Shown: positions 56,544 to 64,000 of the stretch, piece after piece
Position numbering within the stretch: the first letter of the stretch is position 1
Layout: every line of letters starts with the position of its first letter
From: Willaertia magna
Taxonomy: Eukaryota > Heterolobosea > Eutetramitea > Acrasida > Naegleriidae
Length of the DNA: 64,000 nucleotides
Reading direction: 5' to 3'
Assembly: GCA_902984215.1 (NCBI GenBank)
Contig: CADWAF010001970.1
Span: 1 to 64,000 of the forward strand
Notes under the pieces: generated by a model
Database searches by the model: none
Told to the model about the DNA's origin: nothing
The model's input: only the letters and a program-made list of their open reading frames with translations
Translations under genes and position numbers: made by a program

Positions 56544-58352
56544 TTATAAATTACGTTTATAAATTTTAATACATTGATTTCCAGCATCTATTAAAAAAAT
56601 ATTTCCAGTTTTGTAATCTATTGCAATTTTTCTAGGATGTATAAATTCATTCCAATCATTTCCTTTTTTACCAAACATTTCAATAAAATTAAATTCTTCA
56701 TCAAGTATTTGAATTCTATGATTTTCTTCTTCACAAATAATAAATTGTTTTTTTACAATGTCAAAAGTAAAACCAGATGGATAATGAAATTCCTTTTCAA
56801 AATTTCCATATTTTCCATGAATAGCAATTGGTTTACAATTTACAATACTTTTTAATTCTTCTTTTTTAAATATTTTTATACAATTATCCCAACTATCTGT
56901 TACAATTAATTTATTATTTTTAGTTAAATATAAATCATATGGTCTTTTAAAACCTAAAATTTCATTTTGTAAAGTTCCATCTTTGGCGAAAATTTGTATT
57001 TTTTTATCATTTAAATTACAAACATATAAATCGCCATTTGTTTCATCAACTTCAATTTTAGAAATTGCAAAATAAGTATATAAATTACTATAAACTCTTA
57101 AAGATTTTGTAAATTTATACAAACTAGAATATTCTGTACCAATTTTTTGTAATAATTTTAATTCTTTAGAATATCTATAAATTATAACATTATTGTAATC
57201 ACCTATCAATAAAGTATCACTTTTTTTATCTAAAGTTATACAACTTGGTTGAAATTGTAATTCAATTTGTTTTTCAAAATTTCCATTTATATTAAAAATT
57301 AAAATTCTCTTTTCTGAATCTATAATATAAATTAAATTATTATCAATTAAAATATCAAATAAATCTTTAAATCCATTATTTTCTTCATAAATAATTTTAT
57401 TTATAAATTTAAAAGAAGATTTATTTGGTAATTCAATAATATTAAAATCTAATTCATCAATTTTATCATCTTTTACAAAATCATTTACAAAATCATTTAC
57501 AAAATCATTTACAAAATTACAATTTAAATTTTCAATTTCAATTAAAATTTGAGCTGCTGTCACTCTTTTTTCAACATTTCTTTCCAACATTTTTAAAATT
57601 AAATTAATTAATTTATTTGAATAATTTGTTGAATTATTTTTAATATTTTTAATTAATTTATCATTTACTAAATTATCATCATTTAAAATATGAAAAGCTT
57701 GATTTATATTCGTTTTTAAATCTGCTGACATTATTTTATATAAAGTAACGCCTAACGCAAAAATATCAGATTTTGACGAATATGGAATTGTATGATTTAA
57801 ATTTAATAATTCTGGAGCTAAATATCCTTCCGTTCCAACAATTTGTGATTTTGATAATGAACTATTTTTTAATTTAATTAAACCAAAATCTATAAATACA
57901 ATTTCAATTTCTTCTTTTTCTAAATTTAGATTTTTAATTAAAATATTTTCTAATTTAATATCTCTGTGAATAATATCATTATTTTCTAAATAAATTAAAG
58001 CTGAACATGATTGTTTTAAAATTTGTAAAATTAAATTTTCAGATAAAATTATCTTTTCTTCAAATATTAATTTTTGTAAATTTTTATATAATTGCATTTC
58101 AATTGCCAATTTATTTTGTGACAATAAATAAGAATTGTAAACTTTTACAATATTTAAATGATCTAACTTTATTAAACGAATAGCTTCATCTAATCCATTA
58201 TTTATATCATGATAATCATAAACGTCAATAATTTTAATTGCAATAAAGTTATTATTTTTTTTACATTTATAAACTTTTCCGTAACTTCCTTCACCAATAT
58301 TTTCAATTTCAGAATATTCTCGTTGAGTTAATAAATCAATGTCACTATTCAT
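56544..58352 (-). CDS. Protein kinase with carboxyl-terminal NHL-type beta-propeller, 602 aa
   Basis: Residues about 14-290 form a complete kinase domain: IGEGSYGKVYKC, IAIK, HRDIKLENIL, FIDFG, GTEGYLAPE and a final R. All catalytic residues are present, so it should be active. A linker contains a three- to four-fold repeat of NDFV, coded by 12-nt units at 57475-57510. Residues about 310-600 carry NHL-like repeats, each ending in patterns such as GDLYVCNLNDKKIQIFAKDG, LIVTDSWDNCIKIF, FIICEEENHRIQILDEEF and IFLIDAGNQCIKIY. The propeller probably binds a protein or another ligand and directs the kinase. There is no membrane segment between kinase and propeller. There is no intron. Confidence 0.85.
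   Translation of the reverse strand: MNSDIDLLTQREYSEIENIGEGSYGKVYKCKKNNNFIAIKIIDVYDYHDINNGLDEAIRLIKLDHLNIVKVYNSYLLSQNKLAIEMQLYKNLQKLIFEEKIILSENLILQILKQSCSALIYLENNDIIHRDIKLENILIKNLNLEKEEIEIVFIDFGLIKLKNSSLSKSQIVGTEGYLAPELLNLNHTIPYSSKSDIFALGVTLYKIMSADLKTNINQAFHILNDDNLVNDKLIKNIKNNSTNYSNKLINLILKMLERNVEKRVTAAQILIEIENLNCNFVNDFVNDFVNDFVKDDKIDELDFNIIELPNKSSFKFINKIIYEENNGFKDLFDILIDNNLIYIIDSEKRILIFNINGNFEKQIELQFQPSCITLDKKSDTLLIGDYNNVIIYRYSKELKLLQKIGTEYSSLYKFTKSLRVYSNLYTYFAISKIEVDETNGDLYVCNLNDKKIQIFAKDGTLQNEILGFKRPYDLYLTKNNKLIVTDSWDNCIKIFKKEELKSIVNCKPIAIHGKYGNFEKEFHYPSGFTFDIVKKQFIICEEENHRIQILDEEFNFIEMFGKKGNDWNEFIHPRKIAIDYKTGNIFLIDAGNQCIKIYKRNL
57475..57510. repeat. 12-nt tandem repeat in the kinase-NHL gene
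   Basis: Three perfect units of ACAAAATCATTT plus a partial fourth encode NDFV repeats in the linker on the minus strand. The unit length keeps the frame, so copy number could vary without harm. Confidence 0.85.
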
Positions 58353-58945
58353 TTATTTATTTTGTTTGTTTTGTTTGTTTGATTGTTTGAAAATGATGAA
58401 AATTAATTTTTGAATGACGTATTTTTTTTGAGTGTTGTTCCGGCGACAACATTATGTTTTGAAATTTTGTAAAGTCTTTCGGAAGTTGGTTTTTTAATTT
58501 GAAAATTATTATTTTAAACAATTTTTTGTATAAATTTAAAATTCAAAAGAGGTGGTTCTAGTTCAACAAGTGAAAGAATATCTTTTACAGATTTTGTAAC
58601 TGGATGAGTTGATCCCATACGTACGTAATGCAAAGTTAATAGTTGTTCCGCTGAGTCTATTTAAGTTAATACCAAATAGTAAAGTATACTTTAATTTGTT
58701 TAGGCAGAGCTGGTTGTTGTTGATCCATAGAATTGATAAGCAAGCATACCATTTTTAACAATAGTAATATGTATTATTTGTCGCGCTATTAAATTTCACT
58801 TTTAAAGGATTTGATTGTTATAAACGTACGTTAATAGGAGTCGATACTGTTTAAATAAACATTTTGTTGTAATCTTGTTGGCAGCCAACCTCAAACAACA
58901 AGCCTAAAAATAACCACAAAAAAAATTTAAAAATTAAAAAAAAAA
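58353..58945. other. Divergent intergenic region upstream of kinase-NHL and RMND5 genes
   Basis: About 590 bases between genes pointing apart, expected to hold both promoters. A poly-A-rich leader runs into the RMND5 start. No gene or clear repeat is seen. Confidence 0.5.
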
Positions 58946-60517
58946 ATGCAAGAACTTTCCGAAAGCTACGAAAGTGCTAAAAAGAAACAAAAAACTACCA
59001 TCGCAACACTTCATTCCGAAATTGATAATTTAATAGAAAAAATTGAATTTTATAAACAACAAATAGAAAATGAAGGTAAATCCATTAAAGATTTAAATAA
59101 AGAAATGATCCAACACATTAAAACAACTTTTATTAAATTCCAAACTTGTCATAAAGAATTACATTCTCAATTTACTAAATTTGGTAAAGTTATTGATCAA
59201 TCTTTTCAAAAATCAGTTTCTTCTTCTTCTTTTTTAAATAACAGTAGTGGTGATAATAGCGGGAATAGCGGAAATTACGCGGAGGAATGTGAACGGATTT
59301 TATCAAAAATTAAATTTTCTGAAAATTTAATTAATGAAATTTTATTGGAATATTTTGAGCGGGAAGAGAATGAAATGGTTTATAAAAGTTTTTTAAGGGA
59401 AATTAATTTAAAAAAAAATTTAAAAAAAAATTTAAAAAAAAATTTAAAAAAAAATTCCATTGTAAATAATAATATTGTAGATAATGAAACCATTGTAAAA
59501 GAAGAAATAAAAGAAATTGACAAAGAAGAAGAAGAAAATATTTTTAAAGAATTAAATTTAATTTTAGAAAATTTAAAAGAAAGAAATGTTACAATGGCTT
59601 TACAATGGATTAATAAACAATTAGATAAATTAGAAAATATAACTTTACAAAAAAAAGAATTTAACAAAGAATTTAACAAAGAATTTAAAAAAGATTTAAA
59701 AAAAGATTTACAAAATTTACAATTTCAATTACATAAATTAAATTATACAAAATATTTAATTGAAAATAAACCTAAATTAGCAATAAATTATGCAAAAGAT
59801 AATTTACAAAAATTTACACAACTTTATTTACAAGAAATTAATTTTTTAATGGGTAGTTTAATTTATTGTGGAAAATTTAATAATTTAGATAAAAATTCAA
59901 GATATTTTACAATTTTAGAAGAATATTTAAATATTGATAAATTATGTGATAATTTTAAAATTTTATTTTGTAAAGTAAATGGTCAACCAATTGAATCACC
60001 ATTATTTGTAAGTATTACAAGTGGATTTCAAGCTATTCCTCCATTATTAAAATTTCAACAAGTTGTCACTAATCGAAATCAACAACAACAATCAACAACA
60101 CATCAATCAAATAATAATTTAACAAATAACTTAACCAATAGCCCTACAAGAAGAACAACAAGTACAACCATTGATAGCCCAACAACTACATTACGTAACA
60201 TGTTAGGCACAAGACTAACCTCTTTAAGAAATAATAATAATTCTTCTTCTTCTTCTTTATTTAATTTAGTTGATATTCATGAAATGGAAGAATTAGGAAT
60301 TGAAATTGAGTTAGATGATGAATTTCAATATCATTCAATATTTTCATGTCCAATTACTAAAGAGATTGCAACGAATGATAATCCACCAATGGCATTACCT
60401 TGTCACCATGTTTTATTGTATAGTAGTTTAAAAAAGATATTAAGGGGAGATAAATTTAAATGTCCTTATTGTCCAATGATTGGTCGTTTAGGAGATTGTA
60501 AACCTGTACATTTTTAA
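58946..60517 (+). CDS. RMND5A: RMND5/Gid2-type E3 ubiquitin ligase subunit (GID/CTLH complex), 523 aa
   Basis: The carboxyl end is the atypical RING of RMND5/Gid2: YHSIFSCPITKEIATNDNPP, then MALPCHHVLLYSSLKKILRG and FKCPYCPMIGRLGDCKPVHF. Upstream, residues about 190-360 fit the LisH/CTLH/CRA helical region (TMALQWINKQLDKL, then KLAINYAKDNLQKFTQLY). The amino terminus is a coiled coil of about 60 residues. In yeast and animals Gid2/RMND5 pairs with Gid9/MAEA as the catalytic RING dimer of the GID/CTLH ligase, which degrades metabolic enzymes in yeast. Two low-complexity inserts occur: an (LKKN) repeat near residue 155 and a Thr/Asn/Ser-rich stretch at about 375-440. There is no intron. TTTTGTAAATA follows the stop closely. 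Confidence 0.9.
   Translation: MQELSESYESAKKKQKTTIATLHSEIDNLIEKIEFYKQQIENEGKSIKDLNKEMIQHIKTTFIKFQTCHKELHSQFTKFGKVIDQSFQKSVSSSSFLNNSSGDNSGNSGNYAEECERILSKIKFSENLINEILLEYFEREENEMVYKSFLREINLKKNLKKNLKKNLKKNSIVNNNIVDNETIVKEEIKEIDKEEEENIFKELNLILENLKERNVTMALQWINKQLDKLENITLQKKEFNKEFNKEFKKDLKKDLQNLQFQLHKLNYTKYLIENKPKLAINYAKDNLQKFTQLYLQEINFLMGSLIYCGKFNNLDKNSRYFTILEEYLNIDKLCDNFKILFCKVNGQPIESPLFVSITSGFQAIPPLLKFQQVVTNRNQQQQSTTHQSNNNLTNNLTNSPTRRTTSTTIDSPTTTLRNMLGTRLTSLRNNNNSSSSSLFNLVDIHEMEELGIEIELDDEFQYHSIFSCPITKEIATNDNPPMALPCHHVLLYSSLKKILRGDKFKCPYCPMIGRLGDCKPVHF
59407..59454. repeat. Four perfect 12-nt units TTTAAAAAAAAA in the RMND5 gene
   Basis: Four identical tandem units encode the (LKKN) repeats of the RMND5-type protein. 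The array keeps frame and is probably prone to slippage. Long-read or Illumina copy counts may be unreliable here. Confidence 0.9.
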
Positions 60518-60561
60518 TTATTATTTTGTAAATTTTATTTTGTAAATATAAATGTATTGTA

Positions 60562-61802
60562 ATTATAGGTGGATCTTTTATTAAACTTCAGCAGCCTTTA
60601 CTTTCATTATAATAGCTTATTATAGGTGGATCATTTATTGAAAGAAAAGATAAATCTTATTAAAACGCATACAATACACAACAATTTATTAATAAATACA
60701 TATAATACGCCACTAAATTAGATTATTCAATTTCTCTTTTATTTTTTCTTTTTTGATTATTTTTATTTATCTTAAATGAATTAATAACTTTTTATTTTTT
60801 AATTATTTTTATTAAAAACTTTTTATTTTTTAATTATTTTTATCAATATCTTCTAAATAATTCAAAACAAACTTCAAAATTCTTCTAATCAACATTATAA
60901 ACTTCTTCATTCCACATTTCTTTATTATTATCCTTAATTTTCTTAATGCTTTATAATAAATTTTATAATTATAGGTGGATAAATAATAAATATTAAAATT
61001 AAATAAATAAAATACTTACTTAATACCATTATTAATTCTAAAAATTTTAATATAATTATTATTATTATCTTTTAAAATTAATAAATTATAATCTTTATTC
61101 TTTTTAATTCTTATTTCATTAATTAATTTATAATTTAAAATTTCTTTCTTTAAATTTGTTTTTTTAAAAAATAATATATTTTTAAATAATTTTAAATCTT
61201 TTTTTAAATTATAATTATTTTTATTCCTTTTATTAATTACATTTAATCTTTTTTTACAATTTTTATCAATCTATTAATAAATTAAATAATGAATATAATT
61301 AAATAAAAATAATACTACTTTTAATTCTATAATTTTGTAATTATAGATGGATTACTAATTAAATATTAATATACTTACTTAAAAAAATTAAAATCTCAAA
61401 AGTTTAATATAATGATTTTATATTATTATATTTAATATTTTCTATATATATATTTTCAAAAATAATAATAATATACTAATATTCTATAACTGTAAATTTA
61501 TTTTATAAATAGATTCTAAGTGTTTAAGATAATAATTTAAAGTGTAATAATTAAAAAAAAAAATAATTATATAATAATACAGTTTTAATGTTTTTTTATT
61601 GATATTTATTATTATCATCTATTATTTATAAATTTATTTAAAATATCAACTAATTATTTATATATATAATTATCTTTTTTATCTTTATTAGTTAATTTAT
61701 TTTATTGTGTTTGTTGTTTTATTTTATTTTGTTTGTAAATTATTTTATTTATTTATTGTTTTTATTATAGAGTTGTTTATTATTTTATTAATATAGGTAG
61801 AT
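60562..61802 (+). repeat. Five dispersed copies of ATTATAGGTGGAT-like motif
   Basis: Exact ATTATAGGTGGAT at 60562-60574, 60619-60631 and 60968-60980, a one-base variant (ATTATAGATGGAT) near 61340-61352, and a diverged copy (TAATATAGGTAGAT) near 61789-61802, all in the same orientation. On the minus strand two of them (ATCCACCTATAAT type) fall inside apparent introns, shortly after GTAAGTAT donors. Spacing is irregular. Confidence 0.7.
60885..61270 (-). CDS. Possible spliced small gene, 104 codons, no start codon found
   Basis: An open segment 61270-61020 starts after TTAATAG and ends at a GTAAGTAT donor. Joining it in phase to 60948-60885 across a 70-nt intron gives 104 codons to a TAG. It is Lys/Asn-rich, with NNYIKIFRINNGI across the junction and a tail KEMWNEEVYNVD. 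The preserved splice sites and phase suggest a real or recently lost gene. No upstream exon with an ATG is found: the next GTAAGTAT donor upstream (61378) follows sequence that resembles this exon's end but is not open. No family is recognised. Confidence 0.3.
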
Positions 61803-62674
61803 TATTGATTATATTATAATAAAGTATATAAAAATAAAAAAGTTTATTATTTTTATTATATTTTATTCTGAAAAAAATTGATATGAATTTAAAAACATTA
61901 ATTATTAATAAAACCCTTCATAAAAAAAAATCAATATTCATTATAAATATATTTCAATTATTCTTTTTTAAAATCTTTTTACTTTTCACTTTTATAAAAG
62001 CCAAATATTAATAAAAAATATAATACACAATAAACTTTAATTATCCATTAAGTACAATAAATATCTTTTTAACTTTATTGGGCAAGTTAGTGAAATATAA
62101 ATTTTTAAATTATTAATTCTATTGTTATTTAAATAAATTATTAAAAGTTCATTATAATTTAATTTGTATATTACTTTATTTTGTATGGATTTTTGTAAAG
62201 ATTTTTGTAAAGATTTTTGTAAAAAAATTTCAAAATTATAACAACACACTCAAAAAAAATATTTTTATAAAATTATTGACTTTTCTTTTTATAAAAGACT
62301 ATAAAATTAATGTAATTATTATAAAATTAATATTATGTTGTATTTTTAATAAAAAATTTTTATTTTTACAATCAATACACTAAGACTTCCTTTTTTAGAC
62401 TTTTTATTCTCTTTTTGTCACTAACTGAGGAGTTAAAATATTATTTGAAATTAAAGTTTTAGAAATATTTTTTAAAAAAAATTGTTTTAGTTGTAAAGTA
62501 GAATTATTTTTTTTGGTTTTTTTGTGATATGGATTATTTTCTAAATTATTTTTTAAATCATTTAAATTATTAATTATTAAAAGTGTAAATGGAAAGTAAG
62601 GTAAATTATTTTCAAGAAAAGAATAATATACCACATATTATAAATTTAATATATTAATTATACAAAAGAATTTA

Positions 62675-64000
62675 TTACAAATCAAAATGTTGTTCAAATT
62701 GTTGAGTTAATTCCATACTTTTTTGTAACCTTTCAAACTCTTCAGTTAACATAAATCTTGAAAAAGTATCACCTAAATTCTGTAAAATAGCATATTCCAC
62801 ATCAGCTAACAAATTCTTCCACTCTTTTTCTATTCCTTCTAATCTACCATTCTTTTCAATTAATAACGTAACAAAATCTAAAAACAAACGTTTACTTTTT
62901 GAAGGTAAATTTAATTCCATTGGACCTTCAACAAGATAGGTATCTCTAAAGGATTTTAATTGTGAAAGTAATTTTAGTTCATTTGTTTCGTTTTTAAAGC
63001 GATGATATTCAACGAATGCATATAAATTTTCTAAAGAAAATTCTTGTTTACAATATTGTTTAAATAAATAGTAATAATGTTTGTTTTTTAAGATTTCTTC
63101 AATTTCACAAGATTCTTCTTCTTCTTGTTGTTGCTGTTGTTGATCTAATACTATTGTACTACTGTTACTATTATTACTATTATTATTCAGGGAAGATACA
63201 GATTGTGATGGATTATTTATACCCTTATTCTTTTTCTTTTGATTTCTTTTTCTTTTAATAAATCTAATAAAAGCAACAAAAGAAGTAAACCCACCAAATA
63301 TTAAAATCCAACAAAATACATTTACAGTTTCAGTAGCTAATATTACAGTATTATAAATATCAATCATATTAACTGTAGAGGTTGAAGGATTATTATTATT
63401 ATCAGTATTACTATTAAATCTTGTTGGGATAGATAAAAATCCAATAATAAAAGAGGCAACAAAGAAAATTAAACCAATAAAGAAAATAATTAATTCTAAT
63501 CTAAAAAGTAAAGTATCATTAACTATAAAATAGTTATAAATATCTCTATAAAAGTGTTTTACTCCGTAAATTCTTCTTCCTTTTTTACCATTATTGTTGT
63601 TATTTGTTGATTTTACATTATTTTCGTTGTTATTAGAAAATGTTTGCGTGGTATTTATAATATCATAAAATTCATTTGTATATTGTTTATATTTAACGGA
63701 TAAATAAGCATCAAAAATAAATATAATAAATAATAAAAATGAAATAAATAATATTGTTGTAAAGTAGGAAATGGAAATTATATAAACGAATATATCTTGT
63801 GAAATAATTGAAAAGTTCTTTAATAAAACGAATAATATGTAATATAAAGCAGTTGCTATAAATAATGTTATGCTTATTGTAATATAAACTTTAAATGAAC
63901 TTAATGATTTTAATAATTTGTTTTGATATTTTGGATTATTTGCAATTAATTCATACATGTATTTAACAATTAAATATCTTAAATTTTGTAATAAATAAGT
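62675..64000 (-). CDS. RGS-domain multipass membrane receptor, 5' end outside the window
   Basis: The frame has an ATG at 63958 but stays open to the window edge, so the true start is probably beyond base 64000. Four membrane helices are visible in the 427 residues from that ATG (ITISITLFIATALYYILFVL, YIISISYFTTILFISFLLFI, LELIIFFIGLIFFVASFIIG, and a fourth near NVFCWILIFGGFTSFVAFI). Two Asn/Ser/Gln-rich loops interrupt them. The carboxyl 130 residues form an RGS domain: YLFKQYCKQEFSLENLYAFV, EYHRF, LLSQLKSFRDTYLVEG, and DTFSRFMLTEEFERL. RGS domains speed GTP hydrolysis by G-alpha subunits. A 7TM-RGS receptor, as in plants and many protists, is likely if three more helices lie upstream. Confidence 0.85.
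   Translation of the reverse strand, partial: TYLLQNLRYLIVKYMYELIANNPKYQNKLLKSLSSFKVYITISITLFIATALYYILFVLLKNFSIISQDIFVYIISISYFTTILFISFLLFIIFIFDAYLSVKYKQYTNEFYDIINTTQTFSNNNENNVKSTNNNNNGKKGRRIYGVKHFYRDIYNYFIVNDTLLFRLELIIFFIGLIFFVASFIIGFLSIPTRFNSNTDNNNNPSTSTVNMIDIYNTVILATETVNVFCWILIFGGFTSFVAFIRFIKRKRNQKKKNKGINNPSQSVSSLNNNSNNSNSSTIVLDQQQQQQEEEESCEIEEILKNKHYYYLFKQYCKQEFSLENLYAFVEYHRFKNETNELKLLSQLKSFRDTYLVEGPMELNLPSKSKRLFLDFVTLLIEKNGRLEGIEKEWKNLLADVEYAILQNLGDTFSRFMLTEEFERLQKSMELTQQFEQHFDL

Larger units (their letters stand above)
60518..62674. other. Long A+T-rich region with recurrent TATAGGTGGAT motif
   Basis: About 2.1 kb of extreme A+T content between RMND5 and the RGS gene. It contains five copies of a TATAGGTGGAT-like motif (listed separately), one plausible two-exon ORF at 60885-61270, and two Ile/Leu/Asn/Lys-rich minus ORFs at 62037-62249 and 62404-62634. 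The latter two lack recognisable domains and may be decayed exons. Confidence 0.5.

Noticed and set aside
62037..62634. Two minus-strand ORFs as one LRR or RCC1 gene
   Set aside because: No splice sites join them and the residue bias (Ile, Leu, Asn, Lys) is what A+T-rich noncoding DNA gives.

Overview
This is eukaryotic nuclear DNA from a free-living protist with a compact, strongly A+T-rich genome (about 70-75% A+T by eye). The standard genetic code fits every intact gene. Genes lie on both strands, usually 50-800 bases apart. Introns are few and short (about 42-132 nt) with GTAAGT/GTATGT donors, and start codons sit in A-rich leaders (typically AAAAAAATG). The gene mix is RCC1-like repeat proteins, an F-box/LRR protein, kinases with added propellers, a 7TM-RGS-like receptor, poly-N/Q tracts, and a ciliary ARL13 GTPase implying a flagellate stage. 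That mix suggests a heterolobosean amoeboflagellate (Naegleria/Willaertia-like). The placement is inference; no marker gene here proves it.

Layout. 1-2.3 kb is gene-poor with decayed ORFs. 2.4-4.4 kb holds a divergent pair: a 92-aa protein that may have a ubiquitin-like fold, and a ubiquitin-specific protease with one intron. 4.5-10.2 kb holds an FYRN/FYRC-DDT/WHIM chromatin protein and a PTC7-type PP2C phosphatase, both on minus. 11.2-14.1 kb holds mitochondrial pyruvate dehydrogenase E1-beta and a WD40 protein on plus. 14.5-29.3 kb is occupied by one giant minus-strand gene for a secretory-pathway multipass surface protein of roughly 4,500 residues. 30-33.3 kb is a UBE2O-type E2/E3 ubiquitin ligase. 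33.6-35 kb is a secreted Gly/Tyr/Pro-rich protein. 35-37.3 kb holds an RCC1-like protein, a tRNA-Glu(TTC) with a short intron, and ARL13B. 37.6-45.7 kb holds a DCN1-like neddylation factor, a frameshifted F-box/LRR gene, a helical protein of unknown function, an ABC transporter and a SPRY-like protein. 45.9-50.9 kb is an eight-exon gene that I reconstruct as RCC1 repeats, a possible BTB-like region, a kinase and a pseudokinase. 51.7-60.5 kb holds a Cys/His-tailed protein, a CLC chloride-channel family protein, a kinase-NHL fusion and the GID/CTLH ubiquitin ligase subunit RMND5. 60.5-62.7 kb is an A+T-rich tract with a recurring TATAGGTGGAT motif and a short spliced ORF. The window ends inside an RGS-domain membrane receptor.

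There is no operon logic, but ubiquitin and ubiquitin-like pathway genes recur: USP, UBE2O, DCN1-like, F-box/LRR and RMND5. The least ordinary content is the RCC1-kinase-pseudokinase protein, the CLC protein lacking the gating glutamate, the kinase-NHL fusion, the FYR-DDT/WHIM combination, the giant surface protein with a +1 frame break at its 3' end, and the motif-bearing tract at 60.5-61.8 kb.
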